Assembly: GCA_002840845.1 (NCBI GenBank)
Contig: PHCS01000001.1
Location: forward strand, 1-64,000
Length of the DNA: 64,000 bases
Direction: 5' to 3'
DNA from: Betaproteobacteria bacterium HGW-Betaproteobacteria-14
Lineage (GTDB): Bacteria > Pseudomonadota > Gammaproteobacteria > Burkholderiales > Rhodocyclaceae
Part shown: positions 52,881 to 62,938 of the stretch, piece after piece
How the letters are laid out: each line of letters begins with the position of its first letter
Numbering within the stretch: position 1 is the stretch's first letter
The notes under the pieces: generated by a model
Seen by the model: only the letters and a program-made list of their open reading frames with translations
Database searches by the model: none
What the model was told of the DNA's origin: nothing
Made by a program: the position numbers and the translations under genes

Positions 52881-53888
52881 ATGAAAGTGCTCATCACCGG
52901 CGCCGCCGGATTCATAGGAATGCACGTCGCCCTGCGCCTTCTGGCGCGCGGCGACGAGGTCGTCGGCATCGACAACCTCAACGACTACTACGACGTCGGC
53001 CTGAAGGAAGCGCGCCTCGCGCAATTGTCGTCCCTGCCGGGCTTCCGCTTCGTCCCCCTCGATATCGCCGACACCGCTGGCGTGGCCGAGCTGTTCAGCA
53101 AGGAACGCTACGAGGGCGTCATCAATCTGGCCGCCCAGGCCGGCGTGCGCTACTCGCTGATCAACCCGCATGCCTACGCCCAGACCAACCTCGTCGGCTT
53201 CGTCAATCTGCTCGAAGGCTGCCGCCACGGCAAGGTCGGGCATTTTGTCTATGCCAGCAGCTCCAGCGTGTATGGCGGCAACACCAGGATGCCGTTCTCC
53301 GAGCACGACAGCGTCGACCACCCGGTCAGCCTCTACGCCGCCAGCAAGAAATCCAACGAGCTGATGGCGCACACCTACAGCCACCTATTCGACCTGCCGA
53401 CGACGGGCCTGCGCTTCTTCACCGTCTACGGCCCCTGGGGCCGGCCGGACATGGCGCTGTTCCTGTTCACCCGCGCCATGCTCGAAGGACGGCCGATCGA
53501 CGTCTTCAACCACGGCAAGATGCAGCGCGACTTCACCTACATCGACGACATCGCCGAGGGCGTGGTGCGCGTGCTCGACCGCCCGGCCGCCCCGGACCCC
53601 GCATTCATCAAGGACCGCCCGGATCCGGCCACCAGCTGGGCACCCTATCGCGTCTACAACATCGGCAACCACCAGCCGGTGGAGCTGATGGCCTACATCG
53701 AGGCGCTGGAGGGGGCCCTCGGCCGCAAGGCGGAGAAGAATTTCCTGCCCCTGCAGGACGGCGACGTGCCCGCCACCTATGCCGACACGGCCGAACTTCA
53801 GGCAGCCACCGGCTTTGCCCCCGCCACCCCGGTGGGCGAGGGGGTGCGCCGCTTCGTCGAGTGGTATCGCGGCTATTACCAAGTATGA
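52881..53888 (+). CDS. NAD-dependent epimerase, UDP-glucuronate 4-epimerase type
   Basis: The 335-residue extended SDR protein has the NAD loop GAAGFIG, active site SSSSVYG and YAASKKSNE (YxxxK). The region [18 protein letters not shown]...FVPLDIAD is typical of the CapI/LpsL/GAE UDP-GlcA 4-epimerase group, and [26 protein letters not shown] is also diagnostic. It converts UDP-GlcA to UDP-GalA, or acts on a related UDP-uronic acid. It heads the plus-strand polysaccharide locus. The following TviB-like dehydrogenase makes an N-acetylated uronic acid, so this enzyme could be its TviC-like partner. Confidence 0.9.
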   Translation: MKVLITGAAGFIGMHVALRLLARGDEVVGIDNLNDYYDVGLKEARLAQLSSLPGFRFVPLDIADTAGVAELFSKERYEGVINLAAQAGVRYSLINPHAYAQTNLVGFVNLLEGCRHGKVGHFVYASSSSVYGGNTRMPFSEHDSVDHPVSLYAASKKSNELMAHTYSHLFDLPTTGLRFFTVYGPWGRPDMALFLFTRAMLEGRPIDVFNHGKMQRDFTYIDDIAEGVVRVLDRPAAPDPAFIKDRPDPATSWAPYRVYNIGNHQPVELMAYIEALEGALGRKAEKNFLPLQDGDVPATYADTAELQAATGFAPATPVGEGVRRFVEWYRGYYQV

Positions 53889-53895
53889 CGACACC

Positions 53896-53951
53896 TTGCC
53901 CAAGCCGATGATTTTGTGCTAGATTCTCATCCGTTCAACAAATGAACGGAT
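53896..53951 (+). promoter_or_regulatory. Promoter and inverted-repeat operator of the EPS-associated MarR gene
   Basis: TTGCCC (53896-53901) and TAGATT (53920-53925) are 18 bp apart. The inverted repeat ATCCGTTC-N7-GAACGGAT (53929-53951) covers the expected transcription start and lies 4 bp before the GTG start. It is a likely autoregulatory MarR site. Confidence 0.6.
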
Positions 53952-53955
53952 ATCC

Positions 53956-54320
53956 GTGACCCCTCGCGAAGCCGCCCACTACCAAGTACTCCGCCTGATC
54001 GAGGAACAGCCCGAGATCAGCCAGCGCGAGCTTGCGCGCACGTTGGGGGTCAGCCTCGGCAAGACCCACTACCTGCTCAAGGCCCTGCTCGACAAGGGCC
54101 TGGTCAAGGCCGACAACTTCCGCCGCAGCGACAACAAGCTGGCCTACGCCTATCTGCTCACGCCGAGCGGCATCGCCGCGAAGCTGGAGCTGACGCGCGC
54201 CTTCCTGCGCTTGAAGGAAGGCGAGTATCAGGCCGCACGCGAGGAAATCGCGCGATTGCGCAAGGAACTGGATGCGACAATCGCGCCGACCGAACCCGAC
54301 ATGCCCGCAAGGAAAGCGGG

Positions 54321-54324
<4 letters not shown>
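53956..54324 (+). CDS. MarR-family EPS-associated transcriptional regulator
   Basis: 122 residues. The winged-helix reads HYQVLRLIEEQPEISQRELARTLGVSLGKTHYLLKALLDKGLVKADNFRRSDNK, followed by YAYLLTPSGIAAKLELTRAFLRLKEGEYQAAREEIARLRKEL. This matches the MarR_EPS family that heads exopolysaccharide loci in betaproteobacteria and deltaproteobacteria. The start is a GTG. The stop overlaps the tviB start as ATGA, so regulator and first biosynthetic gene are coupled. Confidence 0.92.
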
Positions 54325-55694
<1,370 letters not shown>

Positions 55695-55721
55695 TGGCCG
55701 CCAACTTTATGAGAGCATCCC

Positions 55722-56648
55722 GTGGCTAGCGGCCGCGTGCTCATCACCGGGGGCAGTGGGCTGCTCGCGCTGAACTGGGCCTGCGCCATGCGCGGCACAT
55801 GGGATGTCGTGCTCGGGACCCATTCCCGTAAAGTGTCTTTGGCTGGCGTCGCTTCGCGACCGCTCGATCTCGAGAATGCCGGGCGGCTAACGCGCCAGGT
55901 CGAAGAGCTGGCTCCGGATATCGTAGTGCATACCGCAGGACTGACCAACGTCGACCGCTGCGAGGACGATCCGGCCCTGGCGCGCCACGTCAATGCAGAA
56001 CTGGCCCGCAATGTCGCCGAAGCGGCAGCAAGCAGTAACGTCCGGCTGGTGCATGTCTCGACAGACCACCTGTTTGCCGGCACCCGCAGCGGCTACCGCG
56101 AGGACGATACCCCAGAGCCGCTCAACGAGTACGCCCGCAGCAAACTGCTGGCCGAGGAATGGGTAAAACAGGCCGATCCCCGTGCGCTGATCGTCCGAAC
56201 CAATTTCTTCGGCTGGGGCCATGCCGGGCGGCAGTCCTTTAGCGACTGGATCGTCTACTCGCTGCGCGCCGGCAGGGAGATCACGATGTTCGACGATGTG
56301 CACTTCACGCCAATTCTCGCCGATGCCCTTGCGGCGGCTACGCACCGGCTTGCCGGCCTGACTGCCAGCGGAACCTTCAACGTGGCCGGCGATGAGCGCG
56401 TGTCGAAATACGAATTCGCCAAGCGGCTGGCGCAGGCTTTCGATCTGCCTGGCAAATTAATTCAGCGTGGCCGAATTCGTGACGCGGGTTTGTTTGCAAA
56501 GCGACCGCCGGACATGTCCCTGGATAACACAAAGGCGCGAGACTTGCTTAGCACTAGCTTGGGACGGCTCGACGACTATATTCATATTTTGCGCCGCCAA
56601 GAAAGCGAAGGCCGGCGCGAAGAACTCTTTCACGCTGTAACGGAGTAA
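55722..56648 (+). CDS. RmlD-like sugar-nucleotide reductase (dTDP-4-dehydrorhamnose reductase family)
   Basis: The 308-residue SDR protein opens RVLITGGSGLLALNWA and has the RmlD-type HTAGLTNVDRCEDDP, HVSTDHLFAGTRSGYREDDTPEPLNEYARSKLLAEE (S/T-D and YxxxK) and VRTNFFGWG. The canonical GxxGxxG is altered to GGSGLLA. It is not flanked by rmlA, rmlB or rmlC, so dTDP-rhamnose synthesis is unlikely; it may reduce another keto-sugar in this locus. It starts with GTG 27 nt after tviB. Confidence 0.82.
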   Translation: MASGRVLITGGSGLLALNWACAMRGTWDVVLGTHSRKVSLAGVASRPLDLENAGRLTRQVEELAPDIVVHTAGLTNVDRCEDDPALARHVNAELARNVAEAAASSNVRLVHVSTDHLFAGTRSGYREDDTPEPLNEYARSKLLAEEWVKQADPRALIVRTNFFGWGHAGRQSFSDWIVYSLRAGREITMFDDVHFTPILADALAAATHRLAGLTASGTFNVAGDERVSKYEFAKRLAQAFDLPGKLIQRGRIRDAGLFAKRPPDMSLDNTKARDLLSTSLGRLDDYIHILRRQESEGRREELFHAVTE

Positions 56649-56651
56649 ATC

Positions 56652-57647
56652 ATGTCATTTCTAGAGGGGAAATCGGTTTTGGTGACGGGGGCGACCGGCT
56701 CGTTCGGCAAGCGCTTCGTCAAGTCGGTGCTTGAGGAGCATAACCCTAAACGGTTGGCTGTTTTCAGCCGAGACGAGCTAAAGCAGTTTGAGATGCAGCA
56801 AGTTATCCAGGACCAAAGACTGCGCTATTTTCTAGGAGACGTGCGCGACAAGGAGCGCCTCTACCGGGCTTTCGATGGCGTTGAGGTGGTTATCCACGCA
56901 GCTGCGATGAAGCAGGTTCCCGCATCCGAGTACAACCCGATGGAGGCCATCAAGACCAACATCATCGGCGCGGAAAACGTCATCAATGTTTGCATCGACC
57001 AGGAGGTCAAGCACGTTATCGCGCTTTCGACCGACAAGGCGGCCAATCCTGCGAATCTGTACGGCGCCACAAAGCTTTGTTCGGACAAGCTGTTTATTGC
57101 AGCTAATACGCTATCCGGTCGCCATAGGACTCGTTTTTCTGTGGTTCGGTATGGCAACGTGATCGGCTCGCGTGGTAGCGTCATTCCCTTCTTCATGCAG
57201 AGACGCAAATCAGGTGTCCTCCCAATTACCGATCCGCGGATGACACGCTTTTGGATCACCTTGGGCCAAGGCGTCCAGTTTGTTCTGGATAGCCTCGAGC
57301 GCATGCATGGCGGTGAGGTATTTGTACCGAAAATCCCCAGCATGAACATCATGGATGTTGCCAAGGTTGTTGCGCCTGAATGTCGCACGGAGATTATCGG
57401 CATCAGACCGGGCGAGAAACTGCATGAGATCATGATCACGCCTGATGATGCTTGGAATACATTGGAATATTCGGATTACTACGTGATCCAACCTGCCACC
57501 CAGTGGTGGGATGCAAAGAAGTTCATCGCAGAGACCAACGGAAAGCTAGTACCGGAGGGATTTCAATACAGCAGCGACCGCAACGACATGTGGATGAAAA
57601 ATGAGGAATTGCATTTTTTGCTGGAGCGCGAGCAGGTGGAATTGTGA
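56652..57647 (+). CDS. pseB: UDP-N-acetylglucosamine 4,6-dehydratase (inverting), PseB
   Basis: 331 residues. The opening KSVLVTGATGSFGKRFVKSVLEEH and the PseB-specific AAAMKQVPASEYNPMEAIKTNIIGAENVI are seen, along with the active site STDKAANPANLYGATKLCSDKL and RYGNVIGSRGSVIPFF. It converts UDP-GlcNAc to UDP-2-acetamido-2,6-dideoxy-L-arabino-hexos-4-ulose, the first committed step to pseudaminic acid. It lies 3 bp after the RmlD-like gene and overlaps pseC as GTGA. From here on codon use is visibly less GC-rich. Confidence 0.93.
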   Translation: MSFLEGKSVLVTGATGSFGKRFVKSVLEEHNPKRLAVFSRDELKQFEMQQVIQDQRLRYFLGDVRDKERLYRAFDGVEVVIHAAAMKQVPASEYNPMEAIKTNIIGAENVINVCIDQEVKHVIALSTDKAANPANLYGATKLCSDKLFIAANTLSGRHRTRFSVVRYGNVIGSRGSVIPFFMQRRKSGVLPITDPRMTRFWITLGQGVQFVLDSLERMHGGEVFVPKIPSMNIMDVAKVVAPECRTEIIGIRPGEKLHEIMITPDDAWNTLEYSDYYVIQPATQWWDAKKFIAETNGKLVPEGFQYSSDRNDMWMKNEELHFLLEREQVEL

Positions 57648-58816
57648 TTCCTTACGGAAAGCACTTCCTGGACGAGGCGGATATTGCAGCCGTCGTTGAA
57701 GTCCTGAGGAGTGGATACCTAACTCAGGGCCCAAAAATTGCCGAGTTCGAAGCGGCTGTTGCCTCATATGTGGGAGCGCGATTTGCAGTAGCTGTTTCCA
57801 GTGGTACTGCAGGGCTGCATCTTGCTTGCATAGCAGCCGGTATTGTGAGGGGCGATATTGTAGTTACCTCGCCAATTACTTTTATCGCAAGCGCTAACTG
57901 TGCGCTATACATGGGTGCCCGCCCGGTTTTTGCAGACATTGACCCCGGCACGCTGAATTTGTCAGTTGAATCGCTGGAGGAAGCTAGTCGAAAGGAAGCG
58001 ACGATCAAGGCCGTGATACCGGTGCATTTTGCCGGACTGCCTTGTGACATGAACGCGATCAATGCCACCGCGGAAAAATGGGGGGCTGCGATTATCGAGG
58101 ATGCGGCCCACGCGTTTGGCGCCTCATATCCTGACGGAGGAAAGGTAGGCAATTGCGTAAATTCGCTGATGACGGTGTTTTCCTTTCATCCTGTAAAAGC
58201 TATTGCTGCTGGCGAAGGTGGCTTGATTACGACCAATGACGAAGCTACCTACAAACGACTATTGCGCTTGCGTAGCCATGGCATAAACAAGGGCGACGAT
58301 CCAATGTTGAATCCGGGTGCTGCGCAGGAAGACGGAGAGCCGAACCTTTGGTATTACGAAATGCAGGAACTGGGCTTCAACTATCGCATTACAGACATCC
58401 AATCGGCACTCGCACTGTCTCAGTTCGGCAAGCTAGATGCATTTCTTGAGCGACGAAAAGAGCTTGCGCTTCGCTACGATGCAGCCTTCGCCAGCATGGC
58501 TACGTTAAAACCCGCTCAGCCTGTTGGCCGAGACCGAAGCGCACATCATATTTACCCTGTTCGCATCGACTTCGCAAAAAGCGGACTTACCAGGACGCGG
58601 CTCATGCACGGTCTGCGTGAGAGAGACATTGGTACTCAGGTGCATTACATACCGGTATACCTGCAACCCTATTATCGGAATCTCGGATACAAGCCGGGCG
58701 CATGTCCGACTGCGGAAGCGTATTACCGCGAAGCACTCAGCCTGCCTCTCTACTATAGCCTTGCCAATAGCGACCAGGATAGGGTTGTCAGTGCCCTGAA
58801 CGAGCTGCTTCAATGA
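57644..58816 (+). CDS. pseC: UDP-4-amino-4,6-dideoxy-N-acetyl-beta-L-altrosamine transaminase, PseC
   Basis: The 390-residue DegT-family PLP enzyme opens IPYGKHFLDEADIAAVVEVLRSGYLTQGPKIAEFEAAVASYVGA. It has the cofactor-binding IIEDAAHAFGASY and the PLP Lys in MTVFSFHPVKAIAAGEGG, which is PseC-type. RDIGTQVHYIPVYLQPYYR is also diagnostic. It aminates the C4 keto group made by PseB. It starts with GTG overlapping the pseB stop codon and overlaps the next gene by ATGA. Confidence 0.93.
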   Translation: MIPYGKHFLDEADIAAVVEVLRSGYLTQGPKIAEFEAAVASYVGARFAVAVSSGTAGLHLACIAAGIVRGDIVVTSPITFIASANCALYMGARPVFADIDPGTLNLSVESLEEASRKEATIKAVIPVHFAGLPCDMNAINATAEKWGAAIIEDAAHAFGASYPDGGKVGNCVNSLMTVFSFHPVKAIAAGEGGLITTNDEATYKRLLRLRSHGINKGDDPMLNPGAAQEDGEPNLWYYEMQELGFNYRITDIQSALALSQFGKLDAFLERRKELALRYDAAFASMATLKPAQPVGRDRSAHHIYPVRIDFAKSGLTRTRLMHGLRERDIGTQVHYIPVYLQPYYRNLGYKPGACPTAEAYYREALSLPLYYSLANSDQDRVVSALNELLQ

Positions 58817-59697
58817 AACTGGGTCTGGGAGCAGTTCAATTCGGTGCTGACTATGGCATCTCCAACGCAGGAGGGAAAGTGCCCCGGCAGGAGGTGGCAA
58901 GCGTGCTTGCCTACGCGGAGAGCACAGGAGTTGACGTGCTTGATACCGCAGCCGCGTACGGGGACAGCGAATCGGTACTGGGCAGCGTGCTCTGGCCGGA
59001 TCACCACTTTCGAGTGGTCACCAAAATCCCGGCTTTGGATCCAGCTCTGGATTCCATTCAATGTATCAGCGCGGTGCACGAAAGCCTGTATTCCTCGCTC
59101 AAGCGCTTGCGCATGAAATCTATCTATGGTGTTCTTTTGCATCGCGCGGCGGATGCGGCAGGAGCGAACGGGGCCCGGTTGTCCAAGGCGCTCCAGGAAC
59201 TCAAGCATGAAGGGCTTGCGCAGAAGATTGGCGTTTCCGTGTATGGCGCTGAAGAACTGGAAGAGGTGCTGGAGAATTTTGTGCCGGACCTGGTGCAACT
59301 GCCATCCAACGCCTTCGATCAACGCCTGCTGCGAAACGGCTGGTTGGCACGCCTTGCCGCTCTGGGAGTGGAAACCCACGTGCGCTCGGTATTTTTGCAG
59401 GGGCTCCTGCTTATGCCGGCTAGCCAGCGCCATAGCGCATTTGGTCACTACCGGAATGAGTTTGATCGTTTTGATCGGTTCTGTAATGAGTACAACCTGA
59501 CGCCACTTGAAGCCGCGCTTGGTTACGTGCGGCACCTTCCGGGCGAGGCGACAATTGTCGGCGTGACAAAACGGGCCGAGCTTGAGGAAATCGTTCGGGC
59601 AATGGAAGCCGGCAATGTGCCGCCGCTCGAAGCTTATGCTGCATTGGCATGCGACGATGTCGGGCTGGTCAACCCGTCAATGTGGCGACTGCAATAA
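58813..59697 (+). CDS. Aldo/keto reductase family protein
   Basis: The 294-residue TIM-barrel protein has the AKR tetrad positions Asp and Tyr in DVLDTAAAYGDSE, Lys in VVTKIPA and His in GVLLHRAAD. It opens LGLGAVQFGADYGISN, the subgroup found in nonulosonate and flagellin-glycosylation loci. It is not part of the canonical Pse pathway, so its presence suggests that a sugar intermediate is modified. It is tightly packed: ATGA overlap with pseC, 19 bp to the synthase gene. Confidence 0.87.
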   Translation: MKLGLGAVQFGADYGISNAGGKVPRQEVASVLAYAESTGVDVLDTAAAYGDSESVLGSVLWPDHHFRVVTKIPALDPALDSIQCISAVHESLYSSLKRLRMKSIYGVLLHRAADAAGANGARLSKALQELKHEGLAQKIGVSVYGAEELEEVLENFVPDLVQLPSNAFDQRLLRNGWLARLAALGVETHVRSVFLQGLLLMPASQRHSAFGHYRNEFDRFDRFCNEYNLTPLEAALGYVRHLPGEATIVGVTKRAELEEIVRAMEAGNVPPLEAYAALACDDVGLVNPSMWRLQ

Positions 59698-59716
59698 TAC
59701 CGAGGCAGGGGAACAT

Positions 59717-60733
59717 ATGGGAATTGAAATTATCGCGGAGCTCGCCCAGGGATACGAGGGAAAGCCGCATCAAGCCGCCGCATTGGTAGCGGCGGCAGCG
59801 GCTGCAGGCTCCGATGCCGCCAAGCTTCAGCTTGTTTATGCTTCCGAGCTCTGTGTGCCTGGCTACAAATACTACGATCTGTTCAAAACCCTGGAGATGC
59901 CTGATGCTGTATGGGACGATTTGGCAGAACTTGGCCGTCAAAAGAATATCGCCTTGCATCTGGACATTTTCGGGCGGCGCAGCCTGGCACTGGCGGAACG
60001 AATCTGCGCGGAAGCGATCAAGGTGCACGGCACCGACATGGCCAATGAAGGATTGCTTAATGATGTAGCGAGATCCTCTATTCCAAGAGTGCTCCTCGCT
60101 TGCGGTGGCGCGATGCGTGGAGAAATCGAGCGCGCATTGAAAATCCTTAACAGGAAGAAGCTGGTCCTTCTCTTCGGCTTTCAGGGCTATCCGACCCTGA
60201 ACGCCGCCAATCAGATTTCCCGCCTGCGCGAATATGCCCCACTTGTCGCAGCGTCAGACGGGGGGGTAGCCGTTGGGTTTGCCGATCACGCGCCGGTTGA
60301 TCATGCTTTGCGGTTCGCTGTCCCGGCGACGGCGATAGGGGCCGGAGCCACCGTCCTCGAGAAGCATTTGACCCTCGCACAAGTGATGCGGCTGGAAGAC
60401 CACGAAGCCGCACTGAATCCCGACGACTTCGCTGATTTCGTCGCCCTCATGCACTCGTGCGAGGAGGCGCTGGGCCCAGTCGCGAAAAATGCCGAGGATT
60501 TCGGCATGGATGCAACCGAAGTCGGCTACCGACGCATGGTGCGCAAGCATGTCGTGGCTGTTCGCCCATTGCCCGCCGGCACCGTGCTTATGCCCGAGGA
60601 TCTGGCATTGAAGCGCACCCCTGCAACCGAGGCCTTGGACGAAATTGCCGCAGCTTATGGCAAGCGTCTCACGAAGAGCATCGAAGCGGATCAGCCGATT
60701 ACCAGAGAAATGCTGACGGAGAACCGCCAATGA
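59717..60733 (+). CDS. NeuB/PseI-family nonulosonic acid synthase (divergent)
   Basis: 338 residues. The N-terminal TIM-barrel has IEIIAELAQGYEG, DAAKLQLVYASEL (the family AxKFQ strand), GAGATVLEKHLTL and HEAALNPDDF. The C-terminal antifreeze-like SAF domain (about 275-338) has RKHVVAVRPLPAGTVLMPEDLALKRTP. Such enzymes condense an N-acetylated hexose with phosphoenolpyruvate. It is more divergent than typical PseI, so the product may be a variant nonulosonate. The track begins 45 codons early in the preceding gene; ATG 59717 with AGGGGAA upstream is used. It overlaps the next gene by ATGA. Confidence 0.87.
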   Translation: MGIEIIAELAQGYEGKPHQAAALVAAAAAAGSDAAKLQLVYASELCVPGYKYYDLFKTLEMPDAVWDDLAELGRQKNIALHLDIFGRRSLALAERICAEAIKVHGTDMANEGLLNDVARSSIPRVLLACGGAMRGEIERALKILNRKKLVLLFGFQGYPTLNAANQISRLREYAPLVAASDGGVAVGFADHAPVDHALRFAVPATAIGAGATVLEKHLTLAQVMRLEDHEAALNPDDFADFVALMHSCEEALGPVAKNAEDFGMDATEVGYRRMVRKHVVAVRPLPAGTVLMPEDLALKRTPATEALDEIAAAYGKRLTKSIEADQPITREMLTENRQ

Positions 60734-61506
60734 ATCGCCGATTCGTCGCTGCGCTGGCTTGCCGGAATACCGGATCGCGATTGTACGGCAAGCCGCTTCA
60801 AAAGATCAATGATCGCGATACCATTCTTGACCAGATTATTCATGCCGTTCGAAGATTCCCGATCATCGACGAAATCGTGCTCGGCATTTCGGAGGGCGTG
60901 GCCAACCTGCCTTTCATCGATGTGGCCCACGCCCATGGCGTGAGTTACATACTGGGGGATCCGCAGGATGTGCTGAAGCGCCTCATACAATGTGGCCGTG
61001 CCGGGCGCGCCACCGACGTGTTCCGGGTTACCACCGAGTGCCCCTGGTTCGCTTACGATATGTTGCCCGGGCTTTGGCGGGCCCATGTGGAAAATGGCAA
61101 CGACATCACAGTCTGTGACCGCCTGCCCGAAGGGCTGAATTTCGAAATCTACACCCTTGATGCATTGGAGCGCGCCCATGAGCGCGGCTCCAGCAGGGAC
61201 CGCTCCGAGTTCTGCTCGAACTACTCGCGCACACATCCCGAGGAGTTCAAGGCCCAGGTGTATCTGCCGCCCGAAAGCTGGCGACGCATGGATTTGCGCG
61301 TGACGGTCGACTATCCAGAAGATCTGATCATTGCCCGCGAAATTGCACGGCAGTTCGCGGACAAAATGCCTCTCGTCGGAACGGATGACATAGTGAGATA
61401 CCTGGATAGCCGAACAGACCTCTGCGCGCTTATCAATCCCTATGTGGACCCCAGCCCGTTATGGGATGTCTTCTCACATCAATTGGAATGGACGAGTCAT
61501 GCGTAG
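60730..61506 (+). CDS. SpsF/PseF-like cytidylyltransferase family protein
   Basis: 258 residues with the cytidylyltransferase opening FVAALACRNTGSRLYGKPLQ (degenerate form of IxARxxSxRLPGKxL), ILDQIIHAVRR, DVLKRLIQC, FRVTTECPWF and LRVTVDYPEDL. In Bacillus spsEFG and in Pse loci this family activates the nonulosonate with CMP. The canonical Arg of the nucleotide loop seems to be replaced, so activity is not certain. It overlaps neuB by ATGA and the aminotransferase by 8 nt. Confidence 0.8.
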   Translation: MNRRFVAALACRNTGSRLYGKPLQKINDRDTILDQIIHAVRRFPIIDEIVLGISEGVANLPFIDVAHAHGVSYILGDPQDVLKRLIQCGRAGRATDVFRVTTECPWFAYDMLPGLWRAHVENGNDITVCDRLPEGLNFEIYTLDALERAHERGSSRDRSEFCSNYSRTHPEEFKAQVYLPPESWRRMDLRVTVDYPEDLIIAREIARQFADKMPLVGTDDIVRYLDSRTDLCALINPYVDPSPLWDVFSHQLEWTSHA

Positions 61507-62827
61507 GATCACGAACTTTGCCAATTCCAGGGATTTCACAATACGCATTCACGATCTTATTCCTGGCGGTGCGCACACGTATTCAAAGGGTGACGATCAG
61601 TTTCCGGCCAATGCACCCGCTGCCATTGCGCATGGCAAGGGCGCGCGAGTTTGGGATCTCGACGGCAACGAGTACATCGACTGCAGCATGGGCCTGACTT
61701 CAGTGAGCATTGGGCACGGTTACGAACCCGTAGCGCGTGCCGTATGCGAGGCGGCTTTGCTGGGAACCAATTTTCAGCGACCGGCCACTCTAGAACTCGC
61801 CGCTGCCGAACGTTTCCTGGAAACCGTGCAGACGGGCGACATGGTTAAGTTCGCCAAGAACGGATCGACGGTAACTACCGCCGCGGTCAAGCTGGCACGT
61901 GCCTACACGGGGCGCAGTCGGGTGGCGCTTTGCCGCGAGCACAATTTCTTTAGCTACGACGATTGGTTTATCGTCACTACCCCCTGCGACCGAGGCATTC
62001 CCGAGCAGACGCGCTCGCTTACGGCCGGCTTCAGCTACAACGACATTGCGTCGGTTCAGTCCCTCTTCGAGCAGAAGAACCACAACATTGCCTGCCTCAT
62101 CATGGAGCCGGTCAAATTCGACCCTCCACAGGACGGATTCCTTCAAAAAGTGGCTGAGCTCTGTCGAGCCCACGGCGTCGTCTTCATCCTCGACGAAATG
62201 ATCTCGGGCTTCAAGTGGGGGCTGAAAGGCGCGCAGCATCACTTCGATGTGAAGCCCGATCTCTCCACTTGGGGCAAGGGCATCGCCAACGGTTTTTCCG
62301 CATGTGCCCTGACAGGACGAGCCGACATCATGGAGCTGGGCGGGATACGTAGCTCGGGCGCCGACAAGCTCTTTCTCATTTCCACTACGCATGGCGCCGA
62401 GACCATCGGCCTGGCGGCCATGATTGCCACCATCGACGAATTCGAGCGGCACGGCATGATCGAATCCAACTGGAAGAGGGGCGAGGACTTGCGCGGCAGG
62501 CTGAATAATGTGATCGCGCTTCACGGACTCGGCAACGCACTGGAAGTGAAGGGCGAAGCCTGCTTGCTTGCCCTAATATGTCGCAATGCGCAGGGCGTGC
62601 CGGATGATGCTTACCGGACGCTGATGATGCAGGAAATGATTGCTCGGGGTGTGCTGTTCCAGGGATTGTTCTACACAACCTGGTCGCACCAGGATGCGGA
62701 ACTCGACGAAATTGTTGCCGCCTTTGGTGAGTCGTGTGCCATCTATAGCCAGGCAATAGAAAGCGGATCGTGTAGTGAGCACCTGATAGGCCCGCCAGCG
62801 AGACCTGTATTCCGCAAGAGGATTTGA
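61499..62827 (+). CDS. Class III aminotransferase, glutamate-1-semialdehyde aminomutase-like
   Basis: The 442-residue fold-type I PLP enzyme has LIPGGAHTYSKGDDQFP, GARVWDLDGNEYIDCSMGL, KFAKNGSTVTTAAVKLARAYTGR, IMEPVKFDPPQDGFL, FILDEMISGFKWG and PLP Lys in STWGKGIANGFSACAL. It resembles HemL, but its place in a nonulosonate cluster argues for sugar modification rather than heme synthesis. Such HemL-like genes recur in flagellin- and O-antigen-glycosylation loci. The track start was moved to ATG 61499. After it come 108 bp with a tandem duplication. Confidence 0.87.
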   Translation: MRRITNFANSRDFTIRIHDLIPGGAHTYSKGDDQFPANAPAAIAHGKGARVWDLDGNEYIDCSMGLTSVSIGHGYEPVARAVCEAALLGTNFQRPATLELAAAERFLETVQTGDMVKFAKNGSTVTTAAVKLARAYTGRSRVALCREHNFFSYDDWFIVTTPCDRGIPEQTRSLTAGFSYNDIASVQSLFEQKNHNIACLIMEPVKFDPPQDGFLQKVAELCRAHGVVFILDEMISGFKWGLKGAQHHFDVKPDLSTWGKGIANGFSACALTGRADIMELGGIRSSGADKLFLISTTHGAETIGLAAMIATIDEFERHGMIESNWKRGEDLRGRLNNVIALHGLGNALEVKGEACLLALICRNAQGVPDDAYRTLMMQEMIARGVLFQGLFYTTWSHQDAELDEIVAAFGESCAIYSQAIESGSCSEHLIGPPARPVFRKRI

Positions 62828-62898
62828 CATTGAATCAGTGCAAGATACTGAGGTGGGCGGCGAGCTTGTCGGCGACGGAGAAACCGACAAAGTTAACT

Positions 62899-62938
62899 AA
62901 GGGAAGCCTTTTCCAGTGAAGGGAAGCCTTTTCCAGTG
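62899..62938 (+). repeat. 20-bp exact tandem duplication at the pseG start
   Basis: AAGGGAAGCCTTTTCCAGTG occurs twice head to tail (62899-62918 and 62919-62938). Each copy carries a Shine-Dalgarno-like AAGGGAAG and a GTG. Only the second GTG is in frame with pseG. Confidence 0.9.

Noticed and set aside
62830-62919. Small ORF (TTG start) between the aminotransferase and pseG genes
   Set aside because: About 29 codons, weak start, no Shine-Dalgarno sequence and no recognisable sequence; probably spacer DNA.
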